From Candidatus Cloacimonadota bacterium (lineage in GTDB: Bacteria > Cloacimonadota > Cloacimonadia > Cloacimonadales > Cloacimonadaceae): a stretch of 54,039 nt of DNA. Of the stretch, positions 17,824-25,855 are shown piece by piece. Each line of letters starts with the position of its first letter. Positions within the stretch are counted from its first letter, which is position 1. The DNA lies in contig JAJBAY010000004.1 in the NCBI GenBank assembly GCA_020532515.1, forward strand, positions 1 through 54,039, read 5' to 3'. The notes beneath the pieces were generated by a model. That model ran no database searches and was not told the DNA's origin. It saw nothing but the letters and a program-made list of their open reading frames with translations. The translations under genes and the position numbers were made by a program.

Positions 17824-19550
17824 TGAAACAGATCTTGATTATAATAGTTGTGGCAATCCTCTGTCTGCCGCTGTTTGGACAGGAGATCAATTCCTTCCGC
17901 AATCTCAGCACCGCTGGAGTTTTGGATGATGATGCCGATCTTGCCTTTGATACCATCGAACTAAACTATCTGAATGGCACACATATCTTTTCAAACCTCA
18001 GTAACTTCAGCGGGACCGACAAGATTCTGAGTAGCAGCGGTTCACAACACCTTTTACTGGGCATCGCCTCGGACAAGTGTTTTATAGACAACTTTAGGAG
18101 AGCTCTCCTGATTAAATATTACGATTACAAAACACCTGGATCGATCCAATATGATTCTGACCTCTGGGGAAGTATGGCGGATGCCATGGGAGAAGTGGAT
18201 TATACCTGGCAAGAGTACTCTAATACGAACGGTAACGGCTTGTACGACCAATATCGTATTCTTCAGCAGCACATCCAGAATATGGACTATTCCAAGGGGA
18301 TGGACATATATCTCAATCTTGCTTATGAGCTGAATAAAACCAATCGCTTAGGTTTCAAGCTCGGTATTTTGAAATCCGAGACTGGGCATACTCGCAATAG
18401 CACAGATCTCTTAGGTTTTGCTCAAGACAGCCCTAGCACCAATTATAGAAATATGTTACAAACCCTGCCTGAGAGCGATCCTTCGGTAATGGCCTATCTG
18501 GCTGAAGACAAGAAAATCGGTGATTTTAAGACCGAGCAGAGCTTTTCGAATACATTGGCGGAGCTTGCTTACGGTAGAACCATGAATACTTATGATCTGA
18601 GAGCAGCGCTTGAGTTTAGGTTAATTGACGACAAGACCACTCATGATGATACCGCCACAGAGATAGAAATAAGAACAAATCAACCCAATAGTATCGAGAT
18701 GGAATCATACCTGAATAAACTGGGTGAAAAGGGAATCCATGCCGCTTTTTCCCTGGGCGTTCGTAAGAATTTCAGCACTGCAGCAGAGCGCAAAAACAGC
18801 GCCTACATCGCCCTCGGAGCTGGGATGGGCTTCCAGAATTTGGATATTACCGATAATGAAACGATGACAATGGATTATAAGACCAGCGGTCAGTTCCATG
18901 AATATGGCAGCTTCTTGATGAAACAGGATGGGGAAAAAAGCGGCTTGGAAGCCAATGTGCATCTGCGCATAAACTACCCGTTGAACGACAAAACCTATTT
19001 TGGAACCGGATTGCGGTATCACTACTCGAATTCCAAACAAAAAGGGGATTTCGTATATAATATGGCTTCCACAGATTCCACATTTTCCTCACCTAATGGA
19101 GCCTGGTCTGCCACTGAGACATGCACAGCATTAATATCCGGTAAAACCGAGCACAATTACGACAGCACCACATTCTCAGTTCCAGTAGGATTAGAATACT
19201 GGTTTACAAATAACCAGCATTGGGCTTTCCGCCTTGGCTCCCTTTTTACTCAGAATATTAGCTCTGTTAATGAGCTCTACCAACCTAAAAATGTAGAACC
19301 ATATACCTGCGTCTTGGTCAATGCAAATGGTGCAGTACCATATATTACTTATGCAGACAATGATTATGTAATCGAAAGCAAGAATCAGGTTACCCGCTCT
19401 TCCAGCACCAGCTATTGCTATGGCATCGGCTACAAACCCAGCAGTAACCTTCAGATTGATATCATGGGAGTCTTTGATTCTTCCGATACAGATCTGTGGA
19501 ATACGGATTTCTTCCGAAATCTGCGTCTGGCTTTTTCGCTCAGATTGTAA
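17823..19550 (+). CDS. Predicted outer-membrane beta-barrel protein
   Basis: The 575-residue protein has a signal peptide (1-19, ending LFG). It is rich in alternating polar/apolar strands (for example DIYLNLAYELNKTNRLGFKL and IQTD-free barrel-like turns) and ends RLAFSLRL, which fits a barrel closing strand. I do not recognise a named family. It is coupled to the FN3 lipoprotein upstream; a lipoprotein-barrel pair suggests a surface assembly or a secretion/uptake role, but this is inference. A strong terminator follows. Confidence 0.75.
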   Translation: MKQILIIIVVAILCLPLFGQEINSFRNLSTAGVLDDDADLAFDTIELNYLNGTHIFSNLSNFSGTDKILSSSGSQHLLLGIASDKCFIDNFRRALLIKYYDYKTPGSIQYDSDLWGSMADAMGEVDYTWQEYSNTNGNGLYDQYRILQQHIQNMDYSKGMDIYLNLAYELNKTNRLGFKLGILKSETGHTRNSTDLLGFAQDSPSTNYRNMLQTLPESDPSVMAYLAEDKKIGDFKTEQSFSNTLAELAYGRTMNTYDLRAALEFRLIDDKTTHDDTATEIEIRTNQPNSIEMESYLNKLGEKGIHAAFSLGVRKNFSTAAERKNSAYIALGAGMGFQNLDITDNETMTMDYKTSGQFHEYGSFLMKQDGEKSGLEANVHLRINYPLNDKTYFGTGLRYHYSNSKQKGDFVYNMASTDSTFSSPNGAWSATETCTALISGKTEHNYDSTTFSVPVGLEYWFTNNQHWAFRLGSLFTQNISSVNELYQPKNVEPYTCVLVNANGAVPYITYADNDYVIESKNQVTRSSSTSYCYGIGYKPSSNLQIDIMGVFDSSDTDLWNTDFFRNLRLAFSLRL

Positions 19551-19583
19551 TCTGAAGACTTAGTCTTAGACCTATCACACATT

Positions 19584-19618
19584 GGATAGCCCCACAACCA
19601 CTGGGGCTGTCCTGTTTT
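19584..19618 (+). terminator. Rho-independent terminator after the barrel gene
   Basis: An 11-bp stem GGATAGCCCCA/TGGGGCTGTCC (one T-G pair) with loop CAACCAC is followed by TGTTTT. It is 34 nt after the stop codon. Confidence 0.88.
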
Positions 19619-19620
19619 AG

Positions 19621-19647
19621 CGTAGTGGCGGACTCCGTTCCGCCTAC
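19621..19647. repeat. CGTAG...CTAC hairpin element
   Basis: CGTAGTGGCGGA is followed by a short loop and TCCGCCTAC, so GGCGGA pairs with TCCGCC and GTA with TAC. A copy with one extra base in the loop is at 34114-34141, and related half-elements lie at 34207 and 41151. Confidence 0.75.
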
Positions 19648-19685
19648 CACAAACCTCACTCTTCCCCCGAACTTGTCTTTAATAT

Positions 19686-19735
19686 GTCTTCGCCTCGAAT
19701 TCACTCGAGCCCTCGAGTCATCTCGAGTTCAAGAC
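19686..19735. repeat. Long CTCGAG-rich inverted repeat
   Basis: GTCTT...CTCGAATTCACTCGAG faces CTCGAGTCATCTCGAG...AAGAC across a 2-nt centre. The 16-bp inner arms match at 13 positions and the outer 5 bp match fully. It lies between convergent genes. It lacks a T-run on either side, so it is not a standard terminator. Confidence 0.7.
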
Positions 19736-19767
19736 AGGTCGAAAGCGCGTCGGGCAAAAGGGCTTTG

Positions 19768-20619
19768 CTACGGCAAAGGCTCCGCTTCAAAAGCCGGTTT
19801 ATCTTTCTTTTTCCAAGGGGGATTAAATAGTGTTTTGAGTCCAATCACCGGCACTATCAGCCCTTTTTTATCGCTGAATTCAATCCCCACATCAAAGAAA
19901 GTTCGAGTCCGGTCGTTTTCCAATTGATGCGTGTAGATGATGGCGTATCGTGATATGTTCTGATCAGTTTGATCGTAATAATAGTTTTCATGAAATATAG
20001 ATTTGGACGCGCTTATCTCACTGCTTATTTTTAGTATGCTGTAACGGAAGGTGAGGCTGTTTGATCTTTTCTGGTCTATTGAGTGATTTGTTTTGGTGAT
20101 AGTCAGGGGAAATTCGCCACCGATGCTTTGGTGTTTGAGCGTGTAGTGGTATTCGCCAGGCATAGGAATTTTTGGGCCGATCTCCCAAATCTCATTGTGA
20201 AACAGTAGGCCAGGTGAAAAGCCAAGCCAATAGCTATCCCTAAGCGGATGTGAATATTGCAGATAGCCGCGGGAGGTGCTGGTGATGGACCAAACGGGGG
20301 TCTTTCCCGCTAAATTATCTCCAGGAGATAAGGATAGCTGGCCCCCCACCTGGAAGTTTCTGCCCAGGCCTATGTCCATTCCTGCCGGTAATTGAAAACC
20401 CAATTTTGAGTCCCTACTACGGCTGTTCAGGTCTATAAGGCTGTCTGGCTCGAAATTTAATCCCGGAGCGTAAGAATAGCTGGAAGAGACGCCAAAAGAA
20501 CCACGGGCTTCACCCTTTTCCAAAGGTTCGGCACTACGCATGAAGCCATTATCCATGTGTGCACAGGCACTCAGCATTAGAGCTGAGAGTAAAAGCAGAT
20601 AGATGGGCATCATTTTCAT
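19768..20619 (-). CDS. Lipoprotein of unknown function
   Basis: The 283-residue protein has lipobox LMLSAC (Cys19). The mature part is beta-rich with Gly/Ser turns (GEARGSFGVSSSYSYAPG, GMDIGLGRNFQVGGQLSLSPG), as in small outer-membrane barrel or barrel-like proteins, and ends in a charged tail (PPWKKKDKPAFEAEPLP). No family is recognised. The start has GAGGAG about 9 nt upstream on the minus strand. It is convergent with the barrel gene and appears to be a single-gene unit. Confidence 0.75.
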   Translation of the reverse strand: MKMMPIYLLLLSALMLSACAHMDNGFMRSAEPLEKGEARGSFGVSSSYSYAPGLNFEPDSLIDLNSRSRDSKLGFQLPAGMDIGLGRNFQVGGQLSLSPGDNLAGKTPVWSITSTSRGYLQYSHPLRDSYWLGFSPGLLFHNEIWEIGPKIPMPGEYHYTLKHQSIGGEFPLTITKTNHSIDQKRSNSLTFRYSILKISSEISASKSIFHENYYYDQTDQNISRYAIIYTHQLENDRTRTFFDVGIEFSDKKGLIVPVIGLKTLFNPPWKKKDKPAFEAEPLP

Positions 20620-20670
20620 CGTTTAACTCCTCTATAATTTGGAAATATTAAGGCAATAAACACTATTTAT

Positions 20671-20701
20671 ATTAGAATAATAACTGCGCTTAATTTGTCA
20701 A
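20671..20701 (-). promoter_or_regulatory. Putative promoter of the minus-strand lipoprotein gene
   Basis: On the minus strand TTGACA (20701-20696) is followed after 19 nt by TCTAAT (20676-20671, 5 of 6 to TATAAT). The spacer is 2 nt longer than usual. Confidence 0.4.
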
Positions 20702-20713
20702 GTAATAATGTTT

Positions 20714-21292
20714 CTATTTTTGTCCTGCAAGCTCCTGATAACGGAAACAGCCCAGCAAATGGTCGTTTACCATGCCTGCGGCTTGCATGAAGGCATAGCA
20801 GATGATGCTGCCCACAAACTTGAAGCCCCGGGCCTTTAGGTCTTTGCTCATGGCGTCGGATTCCGGACTGCTGGCAGGTACCTGGCTGAGCTCTTGCCAT
20901 TGGTTCACGATCGTCTTGCCATTTGTGAATTGCCAGATGTATTGGTCAAAAGAGCCAAATTCCTGCTGAAGCTTTAGGAACCTCTGCGCATTGGAAATGG
21001 TGCAGGTGATCTTGCTTTTGTTGCGAATGATGCCAGAGTCTTGCAAGAGCTGCTGAACTTTCTGCTCGTCATATTTGGCGATCTGGATGGCGTCGAAATT
21101 ATCAAAGGCAGCGCGGAAGTTTTCCCGTTTACCCAGGATGCCGGCCCAGCTCAATCCGGCTTGGAAGGCGTCCAGGGTGAGGAATTCAAAGAGTTTGCGA
21201 TCATCGTGCACAGGGACGCCCCATTCACTATCGTGATAGCGGATCATCAGCTTTGTATTTCCTTCCCAGCCACAGCGGGGTTTGTTCTTCAT
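20714..21292 (-). CDS. tag: DNA-3-methyladenine glycosylase I
   Basis: Tag removes 3-methyladenine from alkylated DNA. The 192-residue protein shows RCGW (6-9), YHDSEWGVPVHDD (19-31), AFQAGLSWAGILGKRENFR (42-60) and a C-terminal NDHLLGCFRY. The Zn-binding set equals E. coli Cys4/His17/His175/Cys179: here Cys7, His20 and the late His and Cys of DHLLGC. The usual LEG before QAGLSW reads LDA here, so the base-contacting Glu is an Asp. I chose the start at 21292 (MKNKPRC); it overlaps the TfoX-like gene stop by 4 nt. An upstream extension to 21370 would lie inside that gene. Confidence 0.93.
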   Translation of the reverse strand: MKNKPRCGWEGNTKLMIRYHDSEWGVPVHDDRKLFEFLTLDAFQAGLSWAGILGKRENFRAAFDNFDAIQIAKYDEQKVQQLLQDSGIIRNKSKITCTISNAQRFLKLQQEFGSFDQYIWQFTNGKTIVNQWQELSQVPASSPESDAMSKDLKARGFKFVGSIICYAFMQAAGMVNDHLLGCFRYQELAGQK

Positions 21293-21612
21293 GCTTTCTT
21301 CTTCTTCGGCAGAGGAAGTTCCTGCTCGGTGATGCGGATCAATTCCGTGAGCCAGGGCGCATCGTCCCATCTGTCTTCAGGGATGAGGAAGCAGGGTTTG
21401 GCGCCTGGGTAAGGAGGTGCTTCTTCAAGATCTTGCAAATAGGCTCTTCCTGCTGCCGTGGGTTTCACAAAGAGCTGATCGTCAGCGACTAAAGCCACGA
21501 CCTTGTCATTGCAATAGATGCTGTATTCTCCGAACAACTTGCTGCTGCGCACAGCTCCCGCTCCGCTGATTTGAGCGGTGATGTAATCTGCTATTTCCTG
21601 TCTGGATGCCAT
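21289..21612 (-). CDS. TfoX N-terminal domain protein
   Basis: The 107-residue protein is a stand-alone TfoX/Sxy N-terminal domain (GAVRSSKLFGEYSIYCNDKVVALVADDQLFVKPT). In gamma-proteobacteria TfoX/Sxy helps switch on competence genes, but short stand-alone versions are widespread and of unknown role. The ATG at 21612 is preferred over 21639 because AAGGAG lies 6 nt upstream. It is co-translated with tag, and this pairing with a DNA repair gene is the only hint of function. Confidence 0.85.
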   Translation of the reverse strand: MASRQEIADYITAQISGAGAVRSSKLFGEYSIYCNDKVVALVADDQLFVKPTAAGRAYLQDLEEAPPYPGAKPCFLIPEDRWDDAPWLTELIRITEQELPLPKKKKA

Positions 21613-21650
21613 GGTGACTCCTTGTAAATTATGCTTCATTCTTCATAATT

Positions 21651-21681
21651 ATCATAATCCAAAGGCAAGCGTAGATGTCAA
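21651..21681 (-). promoter_or_regulatory. Putative promoter of the tfoX-like/tag operon
   Basis: On the minus strand TTGACA (21681-21676) is followed after 19 nt by TATGAT (21656-21651, 5 of 6 to TATAAT). It lies about 40-70 nt before the start codon. The long spacer matches that of the promoter proposed at 20671-20701. Confidence 0.4.
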
Positions 21682-21854
21682 ATACTTTGTTCACCTGATT
21701 AAGCTCTGGAGGCTGGTTTTCTATCCGAGATACCGTCCCGCCGGGACTCAGGAGGTAAGTACATGCAGAATATCTGTAATCCCGAAAACGCTTGACATAT
21801 TGGGGTACTCTGCAATGCAGTAAATCTATGCTCTAATCTGTTGAGGAGATCACC

Positions 21855-22511
21855 ATGAAAAAGCTGTTGAATTGCGCCATCATAGTCTTAGTGTTTTGTC
21901 TGGCCTTTGCTGCTGACATCTCTGTGGATGCCAGGATCTGGCCGGATCAAGACACTTTTCCCAGCGAAGCTATGCCCGCGGTAAGGGCAAGTTTGTCGCA
22001 GTTCCTGGGCAAAATCCCTTCAAACGATATGGTTGTTTATGGCTTTTCCAATTCCGGGGAGATCTCCCAGGCCTATGCGGGAGTTCCACTAAAGCTGTAT
22101 GAGCTTGACGCTCAAAATGTGCTATCCTGCTGCAAGGGAAGCTCTTTGGGTGAACTGCTGAGGCCCACCCGGGAATGGTTTGTGCCGGTAGTGTTGGGCT
22201 CCCAGATCAAGGCCATGCTGAGGCTCCAAGAGGATGAAAACAGTGAGCCTCGCGGAGTGTCTTTTGGCTATATTCCCTTGGCGGGGCAGCTTCAGCAGGC
22301 TCTGGATCTGCCAGAGCTCCAAGGCCACGGCCAGCCTGCCTTGATCATCAGTTATCAGGCAAAAGAGTTCTTTCTGGCTTTTCCTCATCTGAAAGCTGAG
22401 TTTCTGTATCCTCTCAGCGCTATTGAGGCACAAGCCCAGGCTGCCGATCTTGATAGGCAGATAGAGAGGATCAAAGCTGTGATCAGCCGTAATCGGAAGC
22501 AGGGGTATTGA
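21855..22511 (+). CDS. Exported protein of unknown function
   Basis: The 218-residue protein has a signal peptide (1-19, ending AFA). The mature part includes a repeated hydrophobic/acidic pattern and ends in a basic helix (DLDRQIERIKAVISRNRKQGY). No family is recognised. TTGAGGAGATCACC gives a good ribosome site before ATG 21855, and a TTGACA lies at 21792-21797. The next gene, a papain-like protease, starts 2 nt after the stop. A role as inhibitor or partner of the protease is possible but is only inference from position. Confidence 0.75.
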   Translation: MKKLLNCAIIVLVFCLAFAADISVDARIWPDQDTFPSEAMPAVRASLSQFLGKIPSNDMVVYGFSNSGEISQAYAGVPLKLYELDAQNVLSCCKGSSLGELLRPTREWFVPVVLGSQIKAMLRLQEDENSEPRGVSFGYIPLAGQLQQALDLPELQGHGQPALIISYQAKEFFLAFPHLKAEFLYPLSAIEAQAQAADLDRQIERIKAVISRNRKQGY

Positions 22512-22513
22512 TT

Positions 22514-23341
22514 ATGAAACGCAGTATTTTGCTTTTTTTGCTGGTCTTCGTCCTGCTTGGCACAGCTCAGGGGATTATACTGGATGTCGATCAAATATAT
22601 CAAGAGGAATTAAACTGGTGTTGGGCCGCAGTTTCTCAGTCTGTGCTGCGCTATTATGGCTATGAATATACCCAAACCCAGATTGCCGAATACGGGACCG
22701 AGGGCTTGGATGAATGGAACTGGCTATGGGGCGAAAGCTGGAATCCTACCCGCCGTGGAATCGATATGATCCTGTATCATTTTGGGAGACTGGAGACAAA
22801 CGTCTATGAAACCAGCCTTGATTATGACCAGTCCAGCGACAATATTCACCAACGCAGACCCATCTTTATTCGGTGGGAATGGGGTTACGACGACGGCCAT
22901 TTTGTGGTGCTGAAAGGCCTGGAAGGTGATACCACTTACCTGATGGACCCCTGGTACGGCCCTACCATCAATACCTTTGCCTGGACCCAGAGTGGCGGGG
23001 GTCACATCTGGACACATTCCCTGGAAATAGTTAGTTCGCCCACCAGCACCGATGATGCCATAGCCAGGCCTGGGGCCCTGAGCATTTACCCAAATCCCTT
23101 CCACGAATCGGTAAGGATTGTGTCCAGCCTCAAGGCAGATCCACAGGCTCGAATCAGGATCTTCAACGTCAAGGGACAATTGGTGAGGGAAATAGGCTCC
23201 ATGCCCGAACAAAATGGCAGTCCGGCCTTTACCTGGGATGGCAGAGATATGCAGGGCAAAAAAGCCGCGGCTGGGATCTATCTGGGGTTCATCAAAGGCG
23301 AATCTGCCACAAAGCCAGTGAAAATCGTTAAATTGCCGTAA
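22514..23341 (+). CDS. Secreted papain-like cysteine protease with sorting domain
   Basis: The 275-residue protein has a signal peptide (1-20), a small papain-like domain (about 22-165) and a C-terminal FlgD-like/T9SS-type sorting domain (about 188-275: YPNPFHESVRI ... AGIYLGFIKG ... VKIVKLP). The active-site signature ELNWCWAAV places Cys36 as the nucleophile, with His129 (DDGHFVVL) and Asp145 (LMDPWYG) as partners, as in AvrRpt2/C70- and C39-like enzymes. Extracellular peptide cleavage is likely. I prefer ATG 22514; a TTG at 22508 overlaps the previous stop. Confidence 0.88.
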   Translation: MKRSILLFLLVFVLLGTAQGIILDVDQIYQEELNWCWAAVSQSVLRYYGYEYTQTQIAEYGTEGLDEWNWLWGESWNPTRRGIDMILYHFGRLETNVYETSLDYDQSSDNIHQRRPIFIRWEWGYDDGHFVVLKGLEGDTTYLMDPWYGPTINTFAWTQSGGGHIWTHSLEIVSSPTSTDDAIARPGALSIYPNPFHESVRIVSSLKADPQARIRIFNVKGQLVREIGSMPEQNGSPAFTWDGRDMQGKKAAAGIYLGFIKGESATKPVKIVKLP

Positions 23342-23485
23342 AACCTGCATCAGAGACTGAGAGCAGACCATATTTGTAGTTTTGAGTGATCCTGTGCAGC
23401 CAGTCTGCAATCTGCCAACCGTCAAAACACTTGACATCCACAGCCTTGCTCTGAAAATGGTAAAAAGAGAATTAGGTGGAGGATT

Positions 23486-24361
23486 ATGTTCCAGAAGATA
23501 CTATATGCGCTGCTTCTGCTCATGATGCCGCTGATGATCCTGGCTAAAGATATGGATCCTGGTTCAGCCTATCTTCAGGATTATCTGCGCACGCGGGCAG
23601 ATCTCTCTGGCAATGAAACTGTGTTTCATTTTACCGGAGGGGTTTATAGCCTGATTCCAGGGCAAAAGAGCATGCAGCTTTTTGCTGTGGATGGCTATAA
23701 TATTTCCCGTTTGCAGAAGGCAGAGGTGGGGTATCAGTTGCTCGGCAAAGAAGTGATGCTGCTGCTGGACCATCGCACCAAAGAGATCCTGGGTACCTGG
23801 CGCAATCCCTTTACCGGCGAGAGCACACCGGTGCTCCATATTCTGAACGATCCCACGAATCAAAGCTTTGTCTATGAGCCGGAGATGCTGCCCTATATCT
23901 CTTCGATGCTGCCCAGTATAAAACTGGACGAAAGCACGATCTATCATAGCGAAATCTTTCCCTTTTATCCTCATGTACTGCCCCGCCGTGAATACAATGC
24001 CTATGTGCAGAGCGACTCTTTTCAGGCTGCCGAAATCACGGAATACAGAGTCCGTAACGAGGCTTTGGTGGATAGAAGCATCCTCTGTGTGCCGGCAGAA
24101 TACAATATGAGCTATATCTCGCCCTGGCTGCCTTTTATGCGCATGTCCGATCGCGCCGGACAATTGCTCTTTGTGGTTCGGGGAGAGAAGCTGGAAGGCG
24201 GCTTTGCGGCTTTGCCCCCGGCTCTCAAGGGCTATATTTTTACACACCACACAGATTTCTCACAGGCTCCCACCATCTGGACGGAGCCCAATCAAGATCC
24301 CTGGTCTTATTTCAAAGAACTGACTGAGCAGGAAATCTCAGACGAAGAAGGCTTAAAATGA
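23486..24361 (+). CDS. Exported DUF1838-like protein
   Basis: The 291-residue protein has a signal peptide (1-20, ending ILA). The body has the marks I associate with DUF1838: GGVYSLIPGQ, a mid-protein WRNPFTGESTPVLHILNDP stretch (about 111-129), and a late FTHHTDFSQAPTIW ... WSYF ending. The function of DUF1838 is not established. AGGTGGAGG lies 6-14 nt before ATG 23486, and a TTGACA is at 23431-23436. The stop overlaps the next gene (ATGA), so it is co-translated with a secreted protein carrying a sorting domain. Confidence 0.75.
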   Translation: MFQKILYALLLLMMPLMILAKDMDPGSAYLQDYLRTRADLSGNETVFHFTGGVYSLIPGQKSMQLFAVDGYNISRLQKAEVGYQLLGKEVMLLLDHRTKEILGTWRNPFTGESTPVLHILNDPTNQSFVYEPEMLPYISSMLPSIKLDESTIYHSEIFPFYPHVLPRREYNAYVQSDSFQAAEITEYRVRNEALVDRSILCVPAEYNMSYISPWLPFMRMSDRAGQLLFVVRGEKLEGGFAALPPALKGYIFTHHTDFSQAPTIWTEPNQDPWSYFKELTEQEISDEEGLK

Positions 24362-25839
24362 AACAACTTTTAATAGTAATTTTACTGGTATTTACGGCGG
24401 TTATGGGTGCTCAAACTCTGAGCCCCTTTCAAAATATCCGGCACAGTTCTGTGGACCCCGATGGCAATATCCATCTGCGTTACGACCTGATAGGATCGAG
24501 CGTGGTGGATCAACAGCTTTTTTACAGCAGCACTGGAGTGTGGCAAGCGGCGACGATCAATGCCCTGGACAGCGGTGGTTATGAAGCTCTGCTGCCCTAC
24601 AGCTTTGGAAATAAGCTTTATTACAGATTTCAGACCTCGGTGGAGGCCATGGGGCAGCCTGCTTCCTACCTGAATGCGGCCTGGCTGGAAAATGATGCTT
24701 TCCCGCCGCCAATCTCTGCCATGGCACTGATCGGGGAAGATCCCATCGGTGATCCCTGGCAAACCGATGCACCCAATTTTGATCTCACAGCATCTTATGT
24801 GGCCTGCAGCACAAACAAGCTGCATCGCGCTGTGAGCAATGTCTCCGGTACGTTTCCGGTCATGCAGAGCTTAACCACTTACAACCTCTATGGCACCATG
24901 ATCATGAACCCTGAAACGGTTCTGGATTCCATGGCTTACGCTATGATCTATACCTTCAATATCCCTGGCTTGATTTCTCCCGGGTTGTACAAAATAGGGG
25001 TGGATCTGGAGCTTACTCCCAGCTTTGAGCGCATAGGAAACGTGCAAAGCACAGTCTCTGGTGGCAAGCTCTTCCTGAGCTGCAATTTTGCTGATCTGAC
25101 CTCTGATCCGGCCTTCGGGCCTTGGCCAAACAGCACAAACACACTTTTGACCACAGATCTCACCGCCCAGATCTCGGTTGATTTTCAGACCCAAACGCCC
25201 GAGTTCGCCATCGGAGATTACAGCACTCCGGGGCTGATCGATTTTACCCCTCTCTATTATGAGGTGATGCAAAATACGCTGCCGGTGCTGGAGCTGGTCT
25301 CTTATGATGAGCTAAGCGGTAGAGTGGAGCTGCTTTATACCGATGTGGATGGGGATTTCCCGCTGGTGGCTACCATGGGTATCAATGATGAATTTTCAAA
25401 ACTGAACCTGGTGGAGATGATCCCTATTTACAACGAGGATGGCAGCATCAGCTTCATCGAACACACATTCGCAGATGCCAGCTTCAGGGTGAGCGACAAT
25501 CTCATAGATTATGTAGGGCTGGAGCTTCCGGTCTCCAATGCCGGGGCAAATGCGCCTGCAGTTCCAGCGCTGGCTTGCCGTCTGCCCAATCCCTTGCACA
25601 AAGCTAATGCCTCCTCCCAGATCGAGATCAGCGGACTGAAAAGAGAGCCTCTGCAGATCGGCCTCTACAATACTCGCGGGCAGAAGATCAGGGATTTTGA
25701 TACTTTTACACCGATGGATCCTGTAGCCAGGCTGATCTGGAGTAGCGATTCTTACCAGGGGCTCCCTCAGGGGATCTACTTCCTTAAGGTGAGCCAGGGA
25801 AGCCGCAGCCTTAGCCACAAATTCACCATATTACACTAA
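24358..25839 (+). CDS. Secreted protein with C-terminal sorting domain
   Basis: The 493-residue protein has a signal peptide (1-18, ending VMG-A), a beta-rich body of unknown family and a FlgD-like/T9SS-type sorting domain (about 405-493: RLPNPLHKANAS ... LYNTRGQKIRDF ... GIYFLKVSQGS ... HKFTILH). The body contains an Ig-like strand set around 295-360 (LELVSYDELSGRVELLYTDV). It is coupled to the DUF1838-like gene. It is probably displayed or released at the cell surface; no substrate is evident. Confidence 0.8.
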   Translation: MKQLLIVILLVFTAVMGAQTLSPFQNIRHSSVDPDGNIHLRYDLIGSSVVDQQLFYSSTGVWQAATINALDSGGYEALLPYSFGNKLYYRFQTSVEAMGQPASYLNAAWLENDAFPPPISAMALIGEDPIGDPWQTDAPNFDLTASYVACSTNKLHRAVSNVSGTFPVMQSLTTYNLYGTMIMNPETVLDSMAYAMIYTFNIPGLISPGLYKIGVDLELTPSFERIGNVQSTVSGGKLFLSCNFADLTSDPAFGPWPNSTNTLLTTDLTAQISVDFQTQTPEFAIGDYSTPGLIDFTPLYYEVMQNTLPVLELVSYDELSGRVELLYTDVDGDFPLVATMGINDEFSKLNLVEMIPIYNEDGSISFIEHTFADASFRVSDNLIDYVGLELPVSNAGANAPAVPALACRLPNPLHKANASSQIEISGLKREPLQIGLYNTRGQKIRDFDTFTPMDPVARLIWSSDSYQGLPQGIYFLKVSQGSRSLSHKFTILH

Positions 25840-25855
25840 AGAAAAGAGGTAATGT

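Noticed and set aside
21611-21823. 70-codon plus-strand ORF upstream of 21855
   Set aside because: It starts antisense inside the TfoX-like gene start and crosses two promoter-like regions; no ribosome site.
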